A stretch of DNA of 64,000 nucleotides from JANNFX01 sp031380225 (GCA_031380225.1 JANNFX010000239.1:1-64000); one strand, 5' to 3'. Shown: positions 55,052 through 64,000, counted from the stretch's first letter. Numbers and translations: made by a program. Notes: generated from the sequence alone by a model not told the origin.

Positions 55052-55411
55052 TTAAACCGGTGGTAATTTCCTGCGCCGCTCGCGCCCCGGCTCGATGACA
55101 GAGAAGTACCCGAGCCAAAAAGCCTCCCCTTTCGAGAGACATTCTGAAACGCGGTCAACTTGCGCTTCGTTTGAAAGCTGTTCGATTTCCAGAAGTAGAA
55201 CTCCGGCAACTGGCAAATGGCGCCTAATGGCAAGTTCGCCAAAGTCACGGTCAGATGTGACTAATAAATAATTCCTAGAATGCGCTTCTTGAAGTACGGT
55301 CTCATCGGCAACACCTGACATAACTTCTTTGATTGATAAGACAGAATAACCATCAAGTCTGAGGCGCTGTACAATTCGCACTGGTACGTTTTCGTCCGCA
55401 ACAATGGGCAT
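55052..55411 (-). CDS. DUF5615 PIN-like nuclease, putative toxin
   Basis: A 119-aa protein beginning with MPIVADENVPVRIV and containing TSDRDFGELA, the two acidic blocks that define the DUF5615 PIN-like fold (VapC-type RNase relatives). The gene follows the DUF433 gene by 2 bases, the usual antitoxin-first order. Toxicity and target are unproved. Confidence 0.88.
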   Translation of the reverse strand: MPIVADENVPVRIVQRLRLDGYSVLSIKEVMSGVADETVLQEAHSRNYLLVTSDRDFGELAIRRHLPVAGVLLLEIEQLSNEAQVDRVSECLSKGEAFWLGYFSVIEPGRERRRKLPPV

Positions 55412-55413
55412 TG

Positions 55414-55638
55414 CTACTCAGCAGCTTGTGGACGGTTGGAACCAACATGATCCGCAGCATACTCCAGTGCGGCCCTGATATCATCTTCGCTGATATGGGG
55501 ATACGCTTCAGCAATTTCTGACACGGTACGGCCACCGGCGAGCCAGCGCAATATAAGTTCAACCGTGATGCGAGTACCTTTGATACAGGGCTTTCCCACC
55601 ATCACGGCCGGATCGATTGAGATTCGAGGGTGTTCCAT
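55414..55638 (-). CDS. DUF433 protein, putative antitoxin
   Basis: A 74-aa protein with ISIDPAVMVGKPCIKGTRITVE and LILRWLAGGRTVSEIAEAYP, the DUF433 signature; a predicted winged helix that binds DNA and pairs with DUF5615 toxins. It probably represses its own promoter and neutralises the downstream PIN-like protein. Confidence 0.9.
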   Translation of the reverse strand: MEHPRISIDPAVMVGKPCIKGTRITVELILRWLAGGRTVSEIAEAYPHISEDDIRAALEYAADHVGSNRPQAAE

Positions 55639-55695
55639 GAGTTACCTCTTTCGTTCAAAACTATCATGGACTGTGCAAGGTTTCGAGAGGTTTGC

Positions 55696-56904
55696 TTACC
55701 TCACCACGCCCGGTTCCCAGCCCAGTAGTAACAGCAAGACAAAGAAGCCGAAGACGTAGGCGACCGGAATGTACCAGGCCGCTTTAACCCAGGCGAACAC
55801 TGACTTGGCCTCTGGAAACTGGTTCGAGATCGCGACACCGGCCGAAGACCCGAACCAAATCATCGAGCCGCCAAAACCGACCGCATAAGCCAGCATACCC
55901 CAATCATAGCCGCCCTGTTTCAAGGCCAGCGCGGTCAGTGGAATGTTGTCAAACACTGCCGACACAAACCCGAGCCCAAGCGCAGTGTGCCATGACGGAA
56001 CTGGCAGCGCTTCAACCGGCATCATGGATGCGGCCGTGACGAGCGCCAGCAGGAAAATGGCGCCTTTGGCGGTCTCTGGCAGCACAGTCCAATCGGGTGC
56101 GCGAATGACGGCGGTGGCCAGTAGTGCTGCCCAAACCGCGAGGCCGATCACCGGCAAATGCTGCAAGGCATCAGGAAACTTCAAGTTGGCAATGACGTTG
56201 GTGCCGATGGCGGCGAGCAATATCGCGGCGACAATCGCAACGCGCGTCCAATCGATCTTCAGACCTGCGGCCGCGTCTTTTTGAATAGGCTGGAGCGCAT
56301 GCTGTTGGCGCGCTGCTGGAATTGCGAACACAAAGAATGCGGCGAAAGCTGCAACGTAGGCATGGACAACATCGATGGGGCTCACACCCGCAATCCACAT
56401 CATGGTCGTCGTTGTGTCGCCGACAACGCTGCCTGATCCGCCGGCGTTCGAGGCTGCAACAATCGCCGCCAGATAGCCAATGTGGACACGGTCTTTGAAC
56501 ACCGACTTGGCAATCGTGCCGCCGATAATCGCCGCTGCAATGTTGTCGAGAAATGCCGACAACACAAACACCATGGCGAGTAAGACAACGCCGCCCCACC
56601 AACTGTCCGGCAACACGTCCGGCATGGCTTCTGGTGCGTGGCTTTCCTCAAACTGGCGCGACAACAACGCAAAGCCGGTCAGCAACATAAACAAGTTGGC
56701 GATCGTTACCCACTCATGGGCGAGCAGCGCGCCAAGCCCGCTGACGCCAGCAACGCCTTTGAAGGTTGCGAACGCGAGTTTGTAGAGCGTGATGGCCACC
56801 AGGCCACCGAGCGCAATCTCAAGTGTCTTATGGTGAAAAACTGCGACGCCGAGCAATGTTAGCGCGAACAGCGCATATTCAAATGGAAATGGGAGTCCGG
56901 GCAC
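55696..56904 (-). CDS. Ion-transporter-superfamily permease (citrate transporter/NhaD-like)
   Basis: A 402-aa membrane protein with about eleven hydrophobic segments in two halves. Each half contains a conserved loop: FLDNIAAAIIGG and NAGGSGSVVGDTTTTMMW in the first, VFDNIPLTALAL and GSSAGVAISNQFPE in the second, as in ArsB/NhaD/CitM-like carriers. The substrate (Na+/H+ exchange, citrate or another anion) cannot be told. The start is GTG at 56904 with GGAGG 8 bases upstream. Confidence 0.8.
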   Translation of the reverse strand: MPGLPFPFEYALFALTLLGVAVFHHKTLEIALGGLVAITLYKLAFATFKGVAGVSGLGALLAHEWVTIANLFMLLTGFALLSRQFEESHAPEAMPDVLPDSWWGGVVLLAMVFVLSAFLDNIAAAIIGGTIAKSVFKDRVHIGYLAAIVAASNAGGSGSVVGDTTTTMMWIAGVSPIDVVHAYVAAFAAFFVFAIPAARQQHALQPIQKDAAAGLKIDWTRVAIVAAILLAAIGTNVIANLKFPDALQHLPVIGLAVWAALLATAVIRAPDWTVLPETAKGAIFLLALVTAASMMPVEALPVPSWHTALGLGFVSAVFDNIPLTALALKQGGYDWGMLAYAVGFGGSMIWFGSSAGVAISNQFPEAKSVFAWVKAAWYIPVAYVFGFFVLLLLLGWEPGVVR

Positions 56905-57245
56905 AGCACAAGCCTCCAGAGGCTGGAAATGCCTCGGGCAAACCGAGGACAGTCTCCAGAGCTATGGGCGGTTCACGCCTGCTTCGCAAAGTGCCAACTG
57001 CCGATTGTTGTTCATTGCAGCACGATGGCGCTTGATCTTTGTCGCAATAATGTCACAGTTTCCCTGTTGGCTGTGGTCGCCCTGCGCCAATCGGCGCTGC
57101 TGAGTGACTAGCCCGCAACATTAGGCCCCGCAATATCGGTGTTGCTCGGTCCGAACGCATAACCGACCCAAAGCGTTTTGTGACAGCTGGCCGATTTTGG
57201 CCAGTCGTATCAAGAGCCCAGTCGTTTAAACAACCACGAGGACGG
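56905..57245. other. Divergent spacer between the permease and ntrY
   Basis: No gene is supported in these 341 bases. A hairpin CTGGCC/GGCCAG with a T-rich loop (57187-57204) lies 42 bases before ntrY. Promoters for both divergent genes must lie here. Confidence 0.4.
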
Positions 57246-59534
57246 ATGATCGATACCGGAGCAGACAAGTCGTTGAGCGGGTTCGAGGCGGCGGCGTCGC
57301 GGCTATTGGACCCGAGCGAGAAGACCGTCCGCATCGGCTTGGTCGTGGTGGTGCTGTCGCTGATTTCAGCGTTGGCCACTTTCCTTATACTGACCGGCTT
57401 GACGCCGATCACGCCCAGTAATGAGGTCGTGCAAATCGCCCTCATCGTCAACGTGCTGCTGATGCTGTCGATGCTGGGGCTGATTGGCTGGCAGGGCAAA
57501 GGCTTGTGGCAAGCGTGGCAGGAGAAGATTGCCGGCGCGCGGCTGCATGTGCGCATCGTCGTGCTGTTTTCCGTCATCGCCGCGTTGCCAGCGATGCTGC
57601 TGGCAGTCGCAGCAACGACGACGTTTTCGCGCGCGCTCGATGGTTGGTTTTCAACCCGCACGGCTGCGATCATCAACAACTCGCTCGATATCGCCAACAT
57701 CTATGTCGAAGAGCACGGGCAAGTGATCCGCACTGACATTGCGAATATGGCGCGTGACGTCGATGCCAGTATTATTCAAGTCGGTGACGACAGCAAAAAA
57801 CTGGAACAGGTGATTTTGGCGCAAGCCGCCCTGCGCGAATTGCCGGCAGCTTATCTCGTCAACGATGCCGGTGAGAAGGTGATAACTGGTATTGAAGACG
57901 AGAGCCTGCCGTACATCCCGCCGACGGCCAGCATGATCGAACGAGCCCGTGGTGGGCAAACGCCAATCGTCACGCCAGGGGGGTCAGCACGCGTCGCAGC
58001 GCTCACGAAGCTCGCGAATTTTCCCGGTAAATATCTCTATGTCAGCCGTGGTGTAAGTCCGGCAGCGCTGGCAGCGCGCAAACAAACGCAGAAGGCGGTC
58101 AGTGATTACAATACGCTGATGGCCAAACGCGGCGGCCTCAAACTGGCGCACGGCTTGATGTATTCGCTGATCTCGATTACGGCGCTGCTGGCGGCGATCT
58201 GGGCCGGGATGTGGTTTGCGGGCCGGTTTGTGGCCCCGATCCGGCGCTTGATTGCAGGCGCTTCGGAAGTCTCGCGGGGCAATTTGTCGGTCGAACTGCC
58301 CGAACGGCGCGGTGAGGGCGATCTCAGGCGTCTGTCGCAGACCTTTAACACCATGACACGCGAGCTTAAGACCCAGCGTGATGATCTCGTTACCGCCAAT
58401 GAGCAATTGACCGACCGGCGCCGGTTTATGGAAGCGGTGCTGGCCGGTGTTTCAGCCGGTGTCGTCGGTCTCGATAGTCAGGACCGCGTGACGCTGTTGT
58501 CGCGATCGGCCGAACAGTTGCTCGGCGTGACCGAAGCCGCAGCCGTCGGCAACAACCTCGCCAGTGTTCTGCCGGTCCTCGAGCCAATTCTGGCGCACCG
58601 CAATGAACCTGGTCCGAAATCAAAAACGCCGTTGGAAATTGCCGCGAATATCCATGGCGAAGACCGCACGTTCTCGGTTCGCATCACCCGCGAACAGGCT
58701 AGTTCTGGCGATGTCGGCTCAGTGGTCACCGTCGACGATATTACCGAGCTGGCCGCGGCGCAGCGCACCTCTGCTTGGGCCGACGTGGCGCGCCGCATCG
58801 CGCACGAGATCAAGAACCCGCTGACGCCGATCATCCTGTCGGCTGAGCGCATCCGCCGCAAATACGGCAAGGCGATTACCGAAGACCGAGAAACCTTTGA
58901 TAAATTGACCGAGACCATCGAACGCCAGGCTGGCGACATCAAAACCATGGTCGACGAGTTTGCAGCCTTTGCTCGCGTGCCTAAACCGGTCATGGAAACC
59001 GGTAGCCTCAACGAGTGCGTGCTGGAGCCGATGCTGCTGTTCCGGGAAAGCCATCCGGCGGTGATTTACAAACAATCCGTGCCACAGCCTGCCGTCATGG
59101 CGTCAATCGATCGGCGCTTGATCACGCAGGCGCTCACAAACCTTGTGAAGAATGCCACCGAAGCCGTTGAAGCCGCAGTCGAGGGCGCAGAAAAGAACTG
59201 GAAACCAGCGGTCGAAGCGGTGTTGCGGCTAACCGGTGAAACCATTGAAATCGACGTCATCGACAACGGCATCGGCTTGCCGAAATCCAACAGAACGCGA
59301 CTGCTTGAGCCCTACGTGACGACCAAAGGCCATAAGGGCACCGGCCTCGGCCTTGCTATCGTCCAAAAAATTGTTGAGCAGCACGGCGGCACATTGTCCC
59401 TTGCGGACGCGCCGCCCGCGCCAGGCCGCACGTGCGGCGCCATGGTGCGCATGACGCTGCCCGCTCGTTTGATTGTCGACAAAAATTCTCTTCCACCTAA
59501 AGCGCCGCCAGAGCTTGGCATCGCCGCGGTCTAG
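57246..59534 (+). CDS. ntrY: Sensor histidine kinase NtrY
   Basis: A 762-aa membrane kinase. Three or four N-terminal membrane segments enclose a periplasmic domain, followed by a HAMP region (about 300-355, IRRLIAGASEVSRGNLS), a PAS domain (about 385-490), the phosphoacceptor H520 in ARRIAHEIKNPLTPI and an ATPase domain with DNGIGLP and GTGLGLAIV. NtrY/NtrX respond to nitrogen, redox or envelope cues depending on species. The ATG at 57246 follows GAGG. It is followed 39 bases later by ntrX. Confidence 0.94.
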   Translation: MIDTGADKSLSGFEAAASRLLDPSEKTVRIGLVVVVLSLISALATFLILTGLTPITPSNEVVQIALIVNVLLMLSMLGLIGWQGKGLWQAWQEKIAGARLHVRIVVLFSVIAALPAMLLAVAATTTFSRALDGWFSTRTAAIINNSLDIANIYVEEHGQVIRTDIANMARDVDASIIQVGDDSKKLEQVILAQAALRELPAAYLVNDAGEKVITGIEDESLPYIPPTASMIERARGGQTPIVTPGGSARVAALTKLANFPGKYLYVSRGVSPAALAARKQTQKAVSDYNTLMAKRGGLKLAHGLMYSLISITALLAAIWAGMWFAGRFVAPIRRLIAGASEVSRGNLSVELPERRGEGDLRRLSQTFNTMTRELKTQRDDLVTANEQLTDRRRFMEAVLAGVSAGVVGLDSQDRVTLLSRSAEQLLGVTEAAAVGNNLASVLPVLEPILAHRNEPGPKSKTPLEIAANIHGEDRTFSVRITREQASSGDVGSVVTVDDITELAAAQRTSAWADVARRIAHEIKNPLTPIILSAERIRRKYGKAITEDRETFDKLTETIERQAGDIKTMVDEFAAFARVPKPVMETGSLNECVLEPMLLFRESHPAVIYKQSVPQPAVMASIDRRLITQALTNLVKNATEAVEAAVEGAEKNWKPAVEAVLRLTGETIEIDVIDNGIGLPKSNRTRLLEPYVTTKGHKGTGLGLAIVQKIVEQHGGTLSLADAPPAPGRTCGAMVRMTLPARLIVDKNSLPPKAPPELGIAAV

Positions 59535-59573
59535 CACTAGTACACCTCTCTGAAGACGCAGGAGTGACCCGAA

Positions 59574-60971
59574 ATGGCAGCTGATATTTTGATTGTCGAC
59601 GACGAGGCGGACATCCGCGAGCTCGTTGCTGGCATTCTGCAAGATGAGGGACACCGGACGCGGTTGGCGCGCGACAGTGATGAAGCGCTCCGCGCCATCG
59701 AGGAACGCAAACCGCATCTGGTGGTGCTCGACATTTGGCTGCAGGGGAGCCGCTTGGATGGGCTCGAGGTATTGTCAGTCATCAAGCGCACGTTCCCCGA
59801 TTTGCCGGTCGTCATCATCTCGGGCCACGGCAATATCGAAACGGCGGTCACCGCTATTAAGCGCGGCGCCTATGACTACATTGAGAAACCGTTCAAGAGC
59901 GACCGCTTGATCCTGGTGACGCTGCGCGCGCTGGAGGCTTCGAACCTCAAACGCGAGGTTAAGGATCTCAAAGAGCGCTCGGTGGTGTCCGCCGAAATGG
60001 TCGGCAAGTCAGTGGCCATCAATCATTTGCGCGGCGGCCTTGACCGCGTCGCGCCGACCAACAGCCGGATTTTGATCCGCGGCTCTGCCGGCACCGGCAA
60101 GGAATTGGCGGCCCGCGTCATCCATCAGAAATCGCAGCGCGCGACCGGCGCCTTTGTGGTCTTGAACGCTGCCGCGATGGCACCGGACCGGGTTGAAGAA
60201 GAACTATTCGGCACCGAAGATCGCACCGGCGGCGCGCGCAAAGTCGGCGCGCTCGAAGAAGCGCACGGGGGCACGCTCTACATCGACGAAGTCGCCGATA
60301 TGCCGCTTGAGACGCAGGGCAAGGTGCTGCGCGTCCTTGTCGAACAGAAATTCTTACGTCTCGGTGGCTCGCAGAAAGTTGCCGTGGATGTCCGCATCGT
60401 CTCGTCGACCAGCCGTGACCTTGAGCGCGACATGGCCGAAGGCCGGTTCCGAGAAGACCTTTATCACCGCCTCAACGTGGTGCCGCTCAGAGTGCCGAGC
60501 TTGGCCGAACGCCGTGAAGATATCCCGGATTTGATCACGTTCTTTGTCGCGCAGCTCTCGCAGGCCTCTGGTTTGTCGCCGCGCCGCATCGGGGAAGATG
60601 CCATTGCCGTGCTGCAGGCCCATGATTGGCCGGGCAACGTTCGCGAATTGCGCAACAATATTGAGCGCCTTCTGATCCTGGCCGGCGGCGATCCGAATGC
60701 GGTCATCACCGCCGACATGCTTCCAGATGAAATCGGATCCAATGTGCCATTGCCCGTCAATGGCGGCGCTGAACATTTAATGTCGCTGCCGCTGCGCGAG
60801 GCCCGCGAAATCTTCGAGCGCGAATACCTGTTGGCACAGATCAACCGATTTGGCGGCAATATCTCGCGCACGGCGGAGTTCGTCGGCATGGAACGCTCGG
60901 CGCTGCACCGCAAGCTGCGTGCACTCGGCGTCTCGTCCGATCAACGTGTTCCCGAAAACCGTCCGGCTTGA
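59574..60971 (+). CDS. ntrX: Response regulator NtrX
   Basis: A 465-aa NtrC-family regulator. Receiver domain with D53 (VVLDIWLQ) and K105, AAA+ domain with Walker A GSAGTGKE (170-177) and Walker B LYIDEV, and a C-terminal Fis-type helix-turn-helix (about 420-460, NISRTAEFVGMERSALHRKL). The GAFTGA loop needed to remodel sigma-54 polymerase is missing: after EELFG comes TEDRTGGARKVGALEEA. This fits other alphaproteobacterial NtrX proteins thought to act without sigma-54. AGGAG precedes the ATG. Confidence 0.95.
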   Translation: MAADILIVDDEADIRELVAGILQDEGHRTRLARDSDEALRAIEERKPHLVVLDIWLQGSRLDGLEVLSVIKRTFPDLPVVIISGHGNIETAVTAIKRGAYDYIEKPFKSDRLILVTLRALEASNLKREVKDLKERSVVSAEMVGKSVAINHLRGGLDRVAPTNSRILIRGSAGTGKELAARVIHQKSQRATGAFVVLNAAAMAPDRVEEELFGTEDRTGGARKVGALEEAHGGTLYIDEVADMPLETQGKVLRVLVEQKFLRLGGSQKVAVDVRIVSSTSRDLERDMAEGRFREDLYHRLNVVPLRVPSLAERREDIPDLITFFVAQLSQASGLSPRRIGEDAIAVLQAHDWPGNVRELRNNIERLLILAGGDPNAVITADMLPDEIGSNVPLPVNGGAEHLMSLPLREAREIFEREYLLAQINRFGGNISRTAEFVGMERSALHRKLRALGVSSDQRVPENRPA

Positions 60972-61001
60972 TCACGTGACAAGCAGAGGTTCACTGCACT
61001 C

Positions 61002-61862
61002 ATGACCCGCGTGATTTACGTCAACGGCCGCTACCAGCCTTACGCGGATGCGTCCGTGCACGCAGAAGATCGCGGGTTTCAATTTGCCGATGCGGTCTAT
61101 GAGGTCTGCGAGATTAATCGCGGACGCTTAGTTGACGAGGCGCTGCATACCGCGCGTTTGGCCCGTTCGCTTGCCGAAATCCGGATGCCGATGCCGATGA
61201 GTGCGGCGGCGCTCGGACTGGTGATGCGCGAAACCATGCGGCGCAATCGAGTCACAAATGGTCTTGTTTACTTACAGGTGACGCGCGGCGCGGCACGGCG
61301 CGATTTTCTATTCCCGATTGATCACACACCGCAGTCGCTGATCTGTCTCGCCCGCCGCCTAGATCCGGCCAAAATTGCCGAGCGCGCCGCTAAAGGGATA
61401 GCTGTCAAGACCATGCCGGACAATCGCTGGGCGCGGTGCGATTTAAAGACCGTGATGTTGCTGCCTGCATGTTTGGCTAAGGATGCGGCACGCCAAGACG
61501 GCGCCCAAGAAGCCTGGTTCGTCGACAGTCACGGATTTGTGACCGAGGGTGCTGCGAGCAATGCCTGGATTGTTGATGGTGTCAATACACTGCTGACTCG
61601 ACCCATCGACCGCGCGATTTTGGCCGGCGTAACACGCGCCAGCGCGCTGCAAGCAATCCGGGCTCTGAAATTTACCGTCAGTGAACGATCTTTCACCGTT
61701 GAAGAGGCTCTAAATGCCAAAGAAGCCTTTATAACTTCAGCTTCGGGGACTGTGATGCCAGTTACAGTGATTGACGGTCGCCAGATTGGGGACGGCAAGC
61801 CCGGTCCAGTGGCCATTCAGCTCCGCCAAAATTTCCATCGGTTTGCTGCTTTATCGTACTAA
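61002..61862 (+). CDS. dat: D-amino acid aminotransferase
   Basis: A 286-aa fold-type IV PLP enzyme. YVNGRYQPYADASVHAEDRG at the N-terminus, the PLP Lys K149 in RCDLKTVMLLP and the cofactor-binding EGAASNAWIV are typical of D-alanine/branched-chain aminotransferases, closest in pattern to D-amino acid aminotransferase. It may supply D-glutamate or D-alanine for peptidoglycan. The position between ntrX and hfq is conserved in part of the class. Confidence 0.88.
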   Translation: MTRVIYVNGRYQPYADASVHAEDRGFQFADAVYEVCEINRGRLVDEALHTARLARSLAEIRMPMPMSAAALGLVMRETMRRNRVTNGLVYLQVTRGAARRDFLFPIDHTPQSLICLARRLDPAKIAERAAKGIAVKTMPDNRWARCDLKTVMLLPACLAKDAARQDGAQEAWFVDSHGFVTEGAASNAWIVDGVNTLLTRPIDRAILAGVTRASALQAIRALKFTVSERSFTVEEALNAKEAFITSASGTVMPVTVIDGRQIGDGKPGPVAIQLRQNFHRFAALSY

Positions 61863-62055
61863 AGCAAGGCTGGTCTAAATCTGTTATTTGAAACGTAGTG
61901 CCTATCAGTTTAAGTAATACCCGCATTGGCTTTAAGGCACGTGATCAGTTTGTCCCGTTAGTCGCGTGGAATATCAAAGTACCGACTTCCAAAATCTCAG
62001 CCCCCGCCGGCCGCACAAATCAATGTTCGGACGAGCCAAGAAGAGGCAAATCACG

Positions 62056-62298
62056 ATGGCGACTGAAAAGGCGCAAAATCTTCAAGACACGTTTCTCAAT
62101 CACGTTCGAAAAACGAAAACACCGCTGACAATATTTCTGGTCAACGGCGTAAAGCTGCAAGGAATTGTGACCTGGTTCGACAATTTTTGTGTGCTTCTCC
62201 GCCGCGATGGGCACTCGCAACTCGTCTATAAGCATGCGATCTCGACCATCATGCCCGGCGCGCCGGTCAACCTGATGGATGGCGAGTTGGCAGATTAA
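62056..62298 (+). CDS. hfq: RNA chaperone Hfq
   Basis: An 80-aa Sm-like protein. [20 protein letters not shown] is the proximal-face region (Sm1) and [11 protein letters not shown] is Sm2, containing the YKH triad that binds U-rich RNA. It pairs small RNAs with mRNAs as a hexamer. The ATG at 62056 has GAGG 9 bases upstream; an ATG at 62023 would add 11 residues. It is followed by hflX, a widespread order. Confidence 0.96.
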   Translation: MATEKAQNLQDTFLNHVRKTKTPLTIFLVNGVKLQGIVTWFDNFCVLLRRDGHSQLVYKHAISTIMPGAPVNLMDGELAD

Positions 62299-62384
62299 TT
62301 TACTGGATAACGCTCATCACCGATGAAGACTCAGAGGCCGCAATTCCGGGCAAAACGCGCCGTGGCTCCGTCGATCGCGTTGCC

Positions 62385-63686
62385 GTGCCCGAACGCGCAG
62401 TCGTGTTGGTGCCTGTCCTGAAGGGCCGGCTGTCTCAACATTCACCGCAAGACCGGGTGGCAGAAGCCGTTGGTTTGGCTGAGGCCATCACACTCAACGT
62501 GGTTGACAGCCGCATTGTGACCCTCGTTGAGGCGCGGCCTGCGACGTTGTTTGGCACCGGTAAAGTTGAAGAACTCAAGGTGTTGGTTGCCGAGCTTAAA
62601 GCTGGCTTAGTGATCGTCGATCATGCGCTGACGCCCGTTCAGCAAAGCAATCTTGAATTGGCGTGGCAAGCGAAAGTCATCGACCGTACCGGGCTTATTC
62701 TGGAAATCTTCGGGCAACGGGCGCAAACCCGCGAAGGCCGTCTGCAAGTCGAATTGGCGCATTTGATTTACCAGAAGGGCCGCTTGGTCAGGGCCTGGAC
62801 CCATTTGGAACGCCAGCGTGGCGGCGGCGGGTTTATGGGTGGCCCCGGCGAAGCGCAGGTCGAACTCGATAAGCGTATACTTGACCGGCGTATCGAGGCG
62901 ATCAAGCGCGATCTGGCAGACGTTGTCCGCACCCGCGAATTGCACCGCGCTGGACGCCGCAAGGTGCCGTATCCGATCGTGGCCATTGTCGGCTATACGA
63001 ACGCGGGCAAGTCGACGCTCTTTAACCGCATCACGGGTGCAACCGTGCTCGCCATGGACCAAGTGTTCGCAACACTTGATCCGACCATGCGTGAAGTGAA
63101 GTTGCCGTCCGGGCGCAAGATTATTCTCTCGGACACTGTTGGCTTCATATCAGATTTGCCGACCATGCTGGTGGCGGCGTTCCGCGCGACGCTTGAAGAA
63201 GTCACCGGCGCCGATCTCGTGCTTCACGTCCGCGATATCGCGCATGCGGAAACCGGGGCACAGGCGCGCGACGTTGCAGGTGTTCTGAAAGACCTCGGCA
63301 TCGATGTTGAAGCGGCAGATGCGGCCGTGCTCGAAGTTTGGAACAAAGCGGATTTGCTGACTGACGAGGCCCGCGTCGACACGACCCGCAATGCCCGCTT
63401 CAGTGCCGCCCCGCCGCAACTTGTTTCAGCTTTGACAGGAGAGGGAATTGAGGATCTGCTCAAGGCCATCGACGAGCGGTTCGGAGTTAATGATGTCATC
63501 ATGTCGTTAAGCATCCCAGTCACCGATGGCAAGCTATTGCATTGGCTCTATGAGAATACGGATGTTTTGGAACGCAACGGATCGGACGGCGGTGATGAGA
63601 TCAGTGTTCGGATCCGGGTTCCGGCAGCCAAGCGCGAGCGCCTGATGAGCCAAGTCCGTTCTGCGGGCGCCGCAGTGGTGGGTTAG
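62385..63686 (+). CDS. hflX: GTPase HflX
   Basis: A 433-aa ribosome-associated GTPase that splits stalled ribosomes. The N-terminal HflX domain contains GTGKVEEL and the Gly-rich linker RQRGGGGFMGGPGEAQVELD; the G domain has G1 GYTNAGKST (about 203-211), DTVGFI and NKADLL. The frame stays open upstream to the hfq stop with protein-like sequence (about 29 codons) but without ATG, GTG or TTG; GTG 62385 is the first normal start, with no clear ribosome-binding site. Confidence 0.93.
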   Translation: MPERAVVLVPVLKGRLSQHSPQDRVAEAVGLAEAITLNVVDSRIVTLVEARPATLFGTGKVEELKVLVAELKAGLVIVDHALTPVQQSNLELAWQAKVIDRTGLILEIFGQRAQTREGRLQVELAHLIYQKGRLVRAWTHLERQRGGGGFMGGPGEAQVELDKRILDRRIEAIKRDLADVVRTRELHRAGRRKVPYPIVAIVGYTNAGKSTLFNRITGATVLAMDQVFATLDPTMREVKLPSGRKIILSDTVGFISDLPTMLVAAFRATLEEVTGADLVLHVRDIAHAETGAQARDVAGVLKDLGIDVEAADAAVLEVWNKADLLTDEARVDTTRNARFSAAPPQLVSALTGEGIEDLLKAIDERFGVNDVIMSLSIPVTDGKLLHWLYENTDVLERNGSDGGDEISVRIRVPAAKRERLMSQVRSAGAAVVG

Positions 63687-63875
63687 TCTCCCGGCCGCGA
63701 TCCTGATCGCGAAATATGCGCCAGTGGCATCGAAAGTTTGACCGGCAAACGGATCTGCCTCCGTTGCGAGCGGTTCAAATCCTGTTGGCGCCACAAAACA
63801 GCCACTCCGAGCGCGCGTTGTGAGGCTTCTCCACCCCTCAACGACCTGATGCCGCCGCGGCTTGGAGTTCCGGTT

Positions 63876-64000
63876 ATGCGTGCTGTTCCCGTTCTCTGTG
63901 CCGCGTTGCTCGTAACGGCCTCAACAACCTTGCCAGCCGTGTCCGAAACAAGTAAGACCGCGACGGCCAACAAACTTGGCGCCGTCAAAGGTCCGCCACC
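63876..64000 (+). CDS. 5' end of an exported protein (partial)
   Basis: An ATG at 63876 with GGAG 9 bases upstream opens a frame running off the right edge. The first 25 residues form a signal peptide (MRAVPVLCAALLVTASTTLP). Only about 16 mature residues are visible, so no function can be given. Confidence 0.6.
   Translation, partial: MRAVPVLCAALLVTASTTLPAVSETSKTATANKLGAVKGPP

Overview
The window reads as a chromosomal segment of an alphaproteobacterium. The best indicators are gene orders known from that class: ntrY-ntrX-D-amino-acid aminotransferase-hfq-hflX, thyA-folA-hflK-hflC-degP, pssA-psd, and hutG-cpdR followed by tRNA-Val. The long (41-residue) form of ribosomal protein L36 and a CpdR-type response regulator agree. 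A Rhodospirillales-like lineage is a reasonable guess, but no rRNA is present to settle it. Coding density is high and most of the window is housekeeping sequence.

Layout. 0-9 kb: tail of a Gly-rich protein, a small conserved protein, purB, an envelope protein with a C-terminal SPOR-like region, then glmU-glmS (UDP-GlcNAc synthesis) and a second TPR/SPOR envelope protein. 9-15 kb: a DUF502 membrane protein, a zinc/manganese-type ABC transporter (ATPase and permease), a small exported protein, rfbC, pssA and psd. 15-21 kb: a reverse-strand run thyA, low-affinity iron permease family gene, folA, hflK, hflC and degP. 21-23 kb: a CPBP protease and lipA. 23-36 kb: a catabolic island with two divergent units. 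The left unit has an XRE-cupin regulator facing a GABA-type aminotransferase, an omega-aminotransferase and mmsA (beta-alanine/GABA side). The right unit has a TetR regulator facing a tiny leader-like ORF, a SpuC-type aminotransferase, a PuuD-type hydrolase, a PuuA-type ligase and two aldehyde dehydrogenases (polyamine to GABA to succinate). 36-38 kb: a gene-poor stretch with degenerate-looking ORFs and one gene cut by an in-frame amber codon. 38-43.3 kb: hutG, cpdR, an RTX lipase, tRNA-Val, a small islet holding one nucleotidyltransferase gene flanked by a duplication of the tRNA-Val 3' end, rpmJ and tRNA-Ala. 43.4-47.7 kb: a large branched palindrome, then nadA-nadB-nadC behind two candidate operators. 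47.7-57 kb: an uncharacterised acidic protein, a BNR-repeat/MoaD-like pair, gltX, a small membrane protein, a short RTX protein, nadE, a DUF433/DUF5615 toxin-antitoxin-like pair and an ion-transporter-superfamily permease. 57-64 kb: ntrY-ntrX-dat-hfq-hflX and the start of an exported protein.

How the genes work together. Envelope precursor supply (glmUS, pssA-psd, rfbC) and envelope quality control (DegP, HflKC) are clustered. nadABC and nadE together give de novo NAD synthesis. The 23-36 kb genes can convert putrescine and related amines through aldehyde and GABA to succinate, and beta-alanine through malonate semialdehyde to acetyl-CoA. Each half is facing its own regulator.

The most unusual material is between genes. 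There are several large nested palindromes (3693-3902, 20926-21035, 24780-24915, 43424-43694), a tRNA-Val-linked islet whose lone nucleotidyltransferase gene sits behind a promoter enclosed by an inverted repeat with no room for a leader, paired palindromes before nadA, and a TetR-type promoter/operator followed by a 39-codon ORF with a strong ribosome-binding site. None of these could be tested by database search here.
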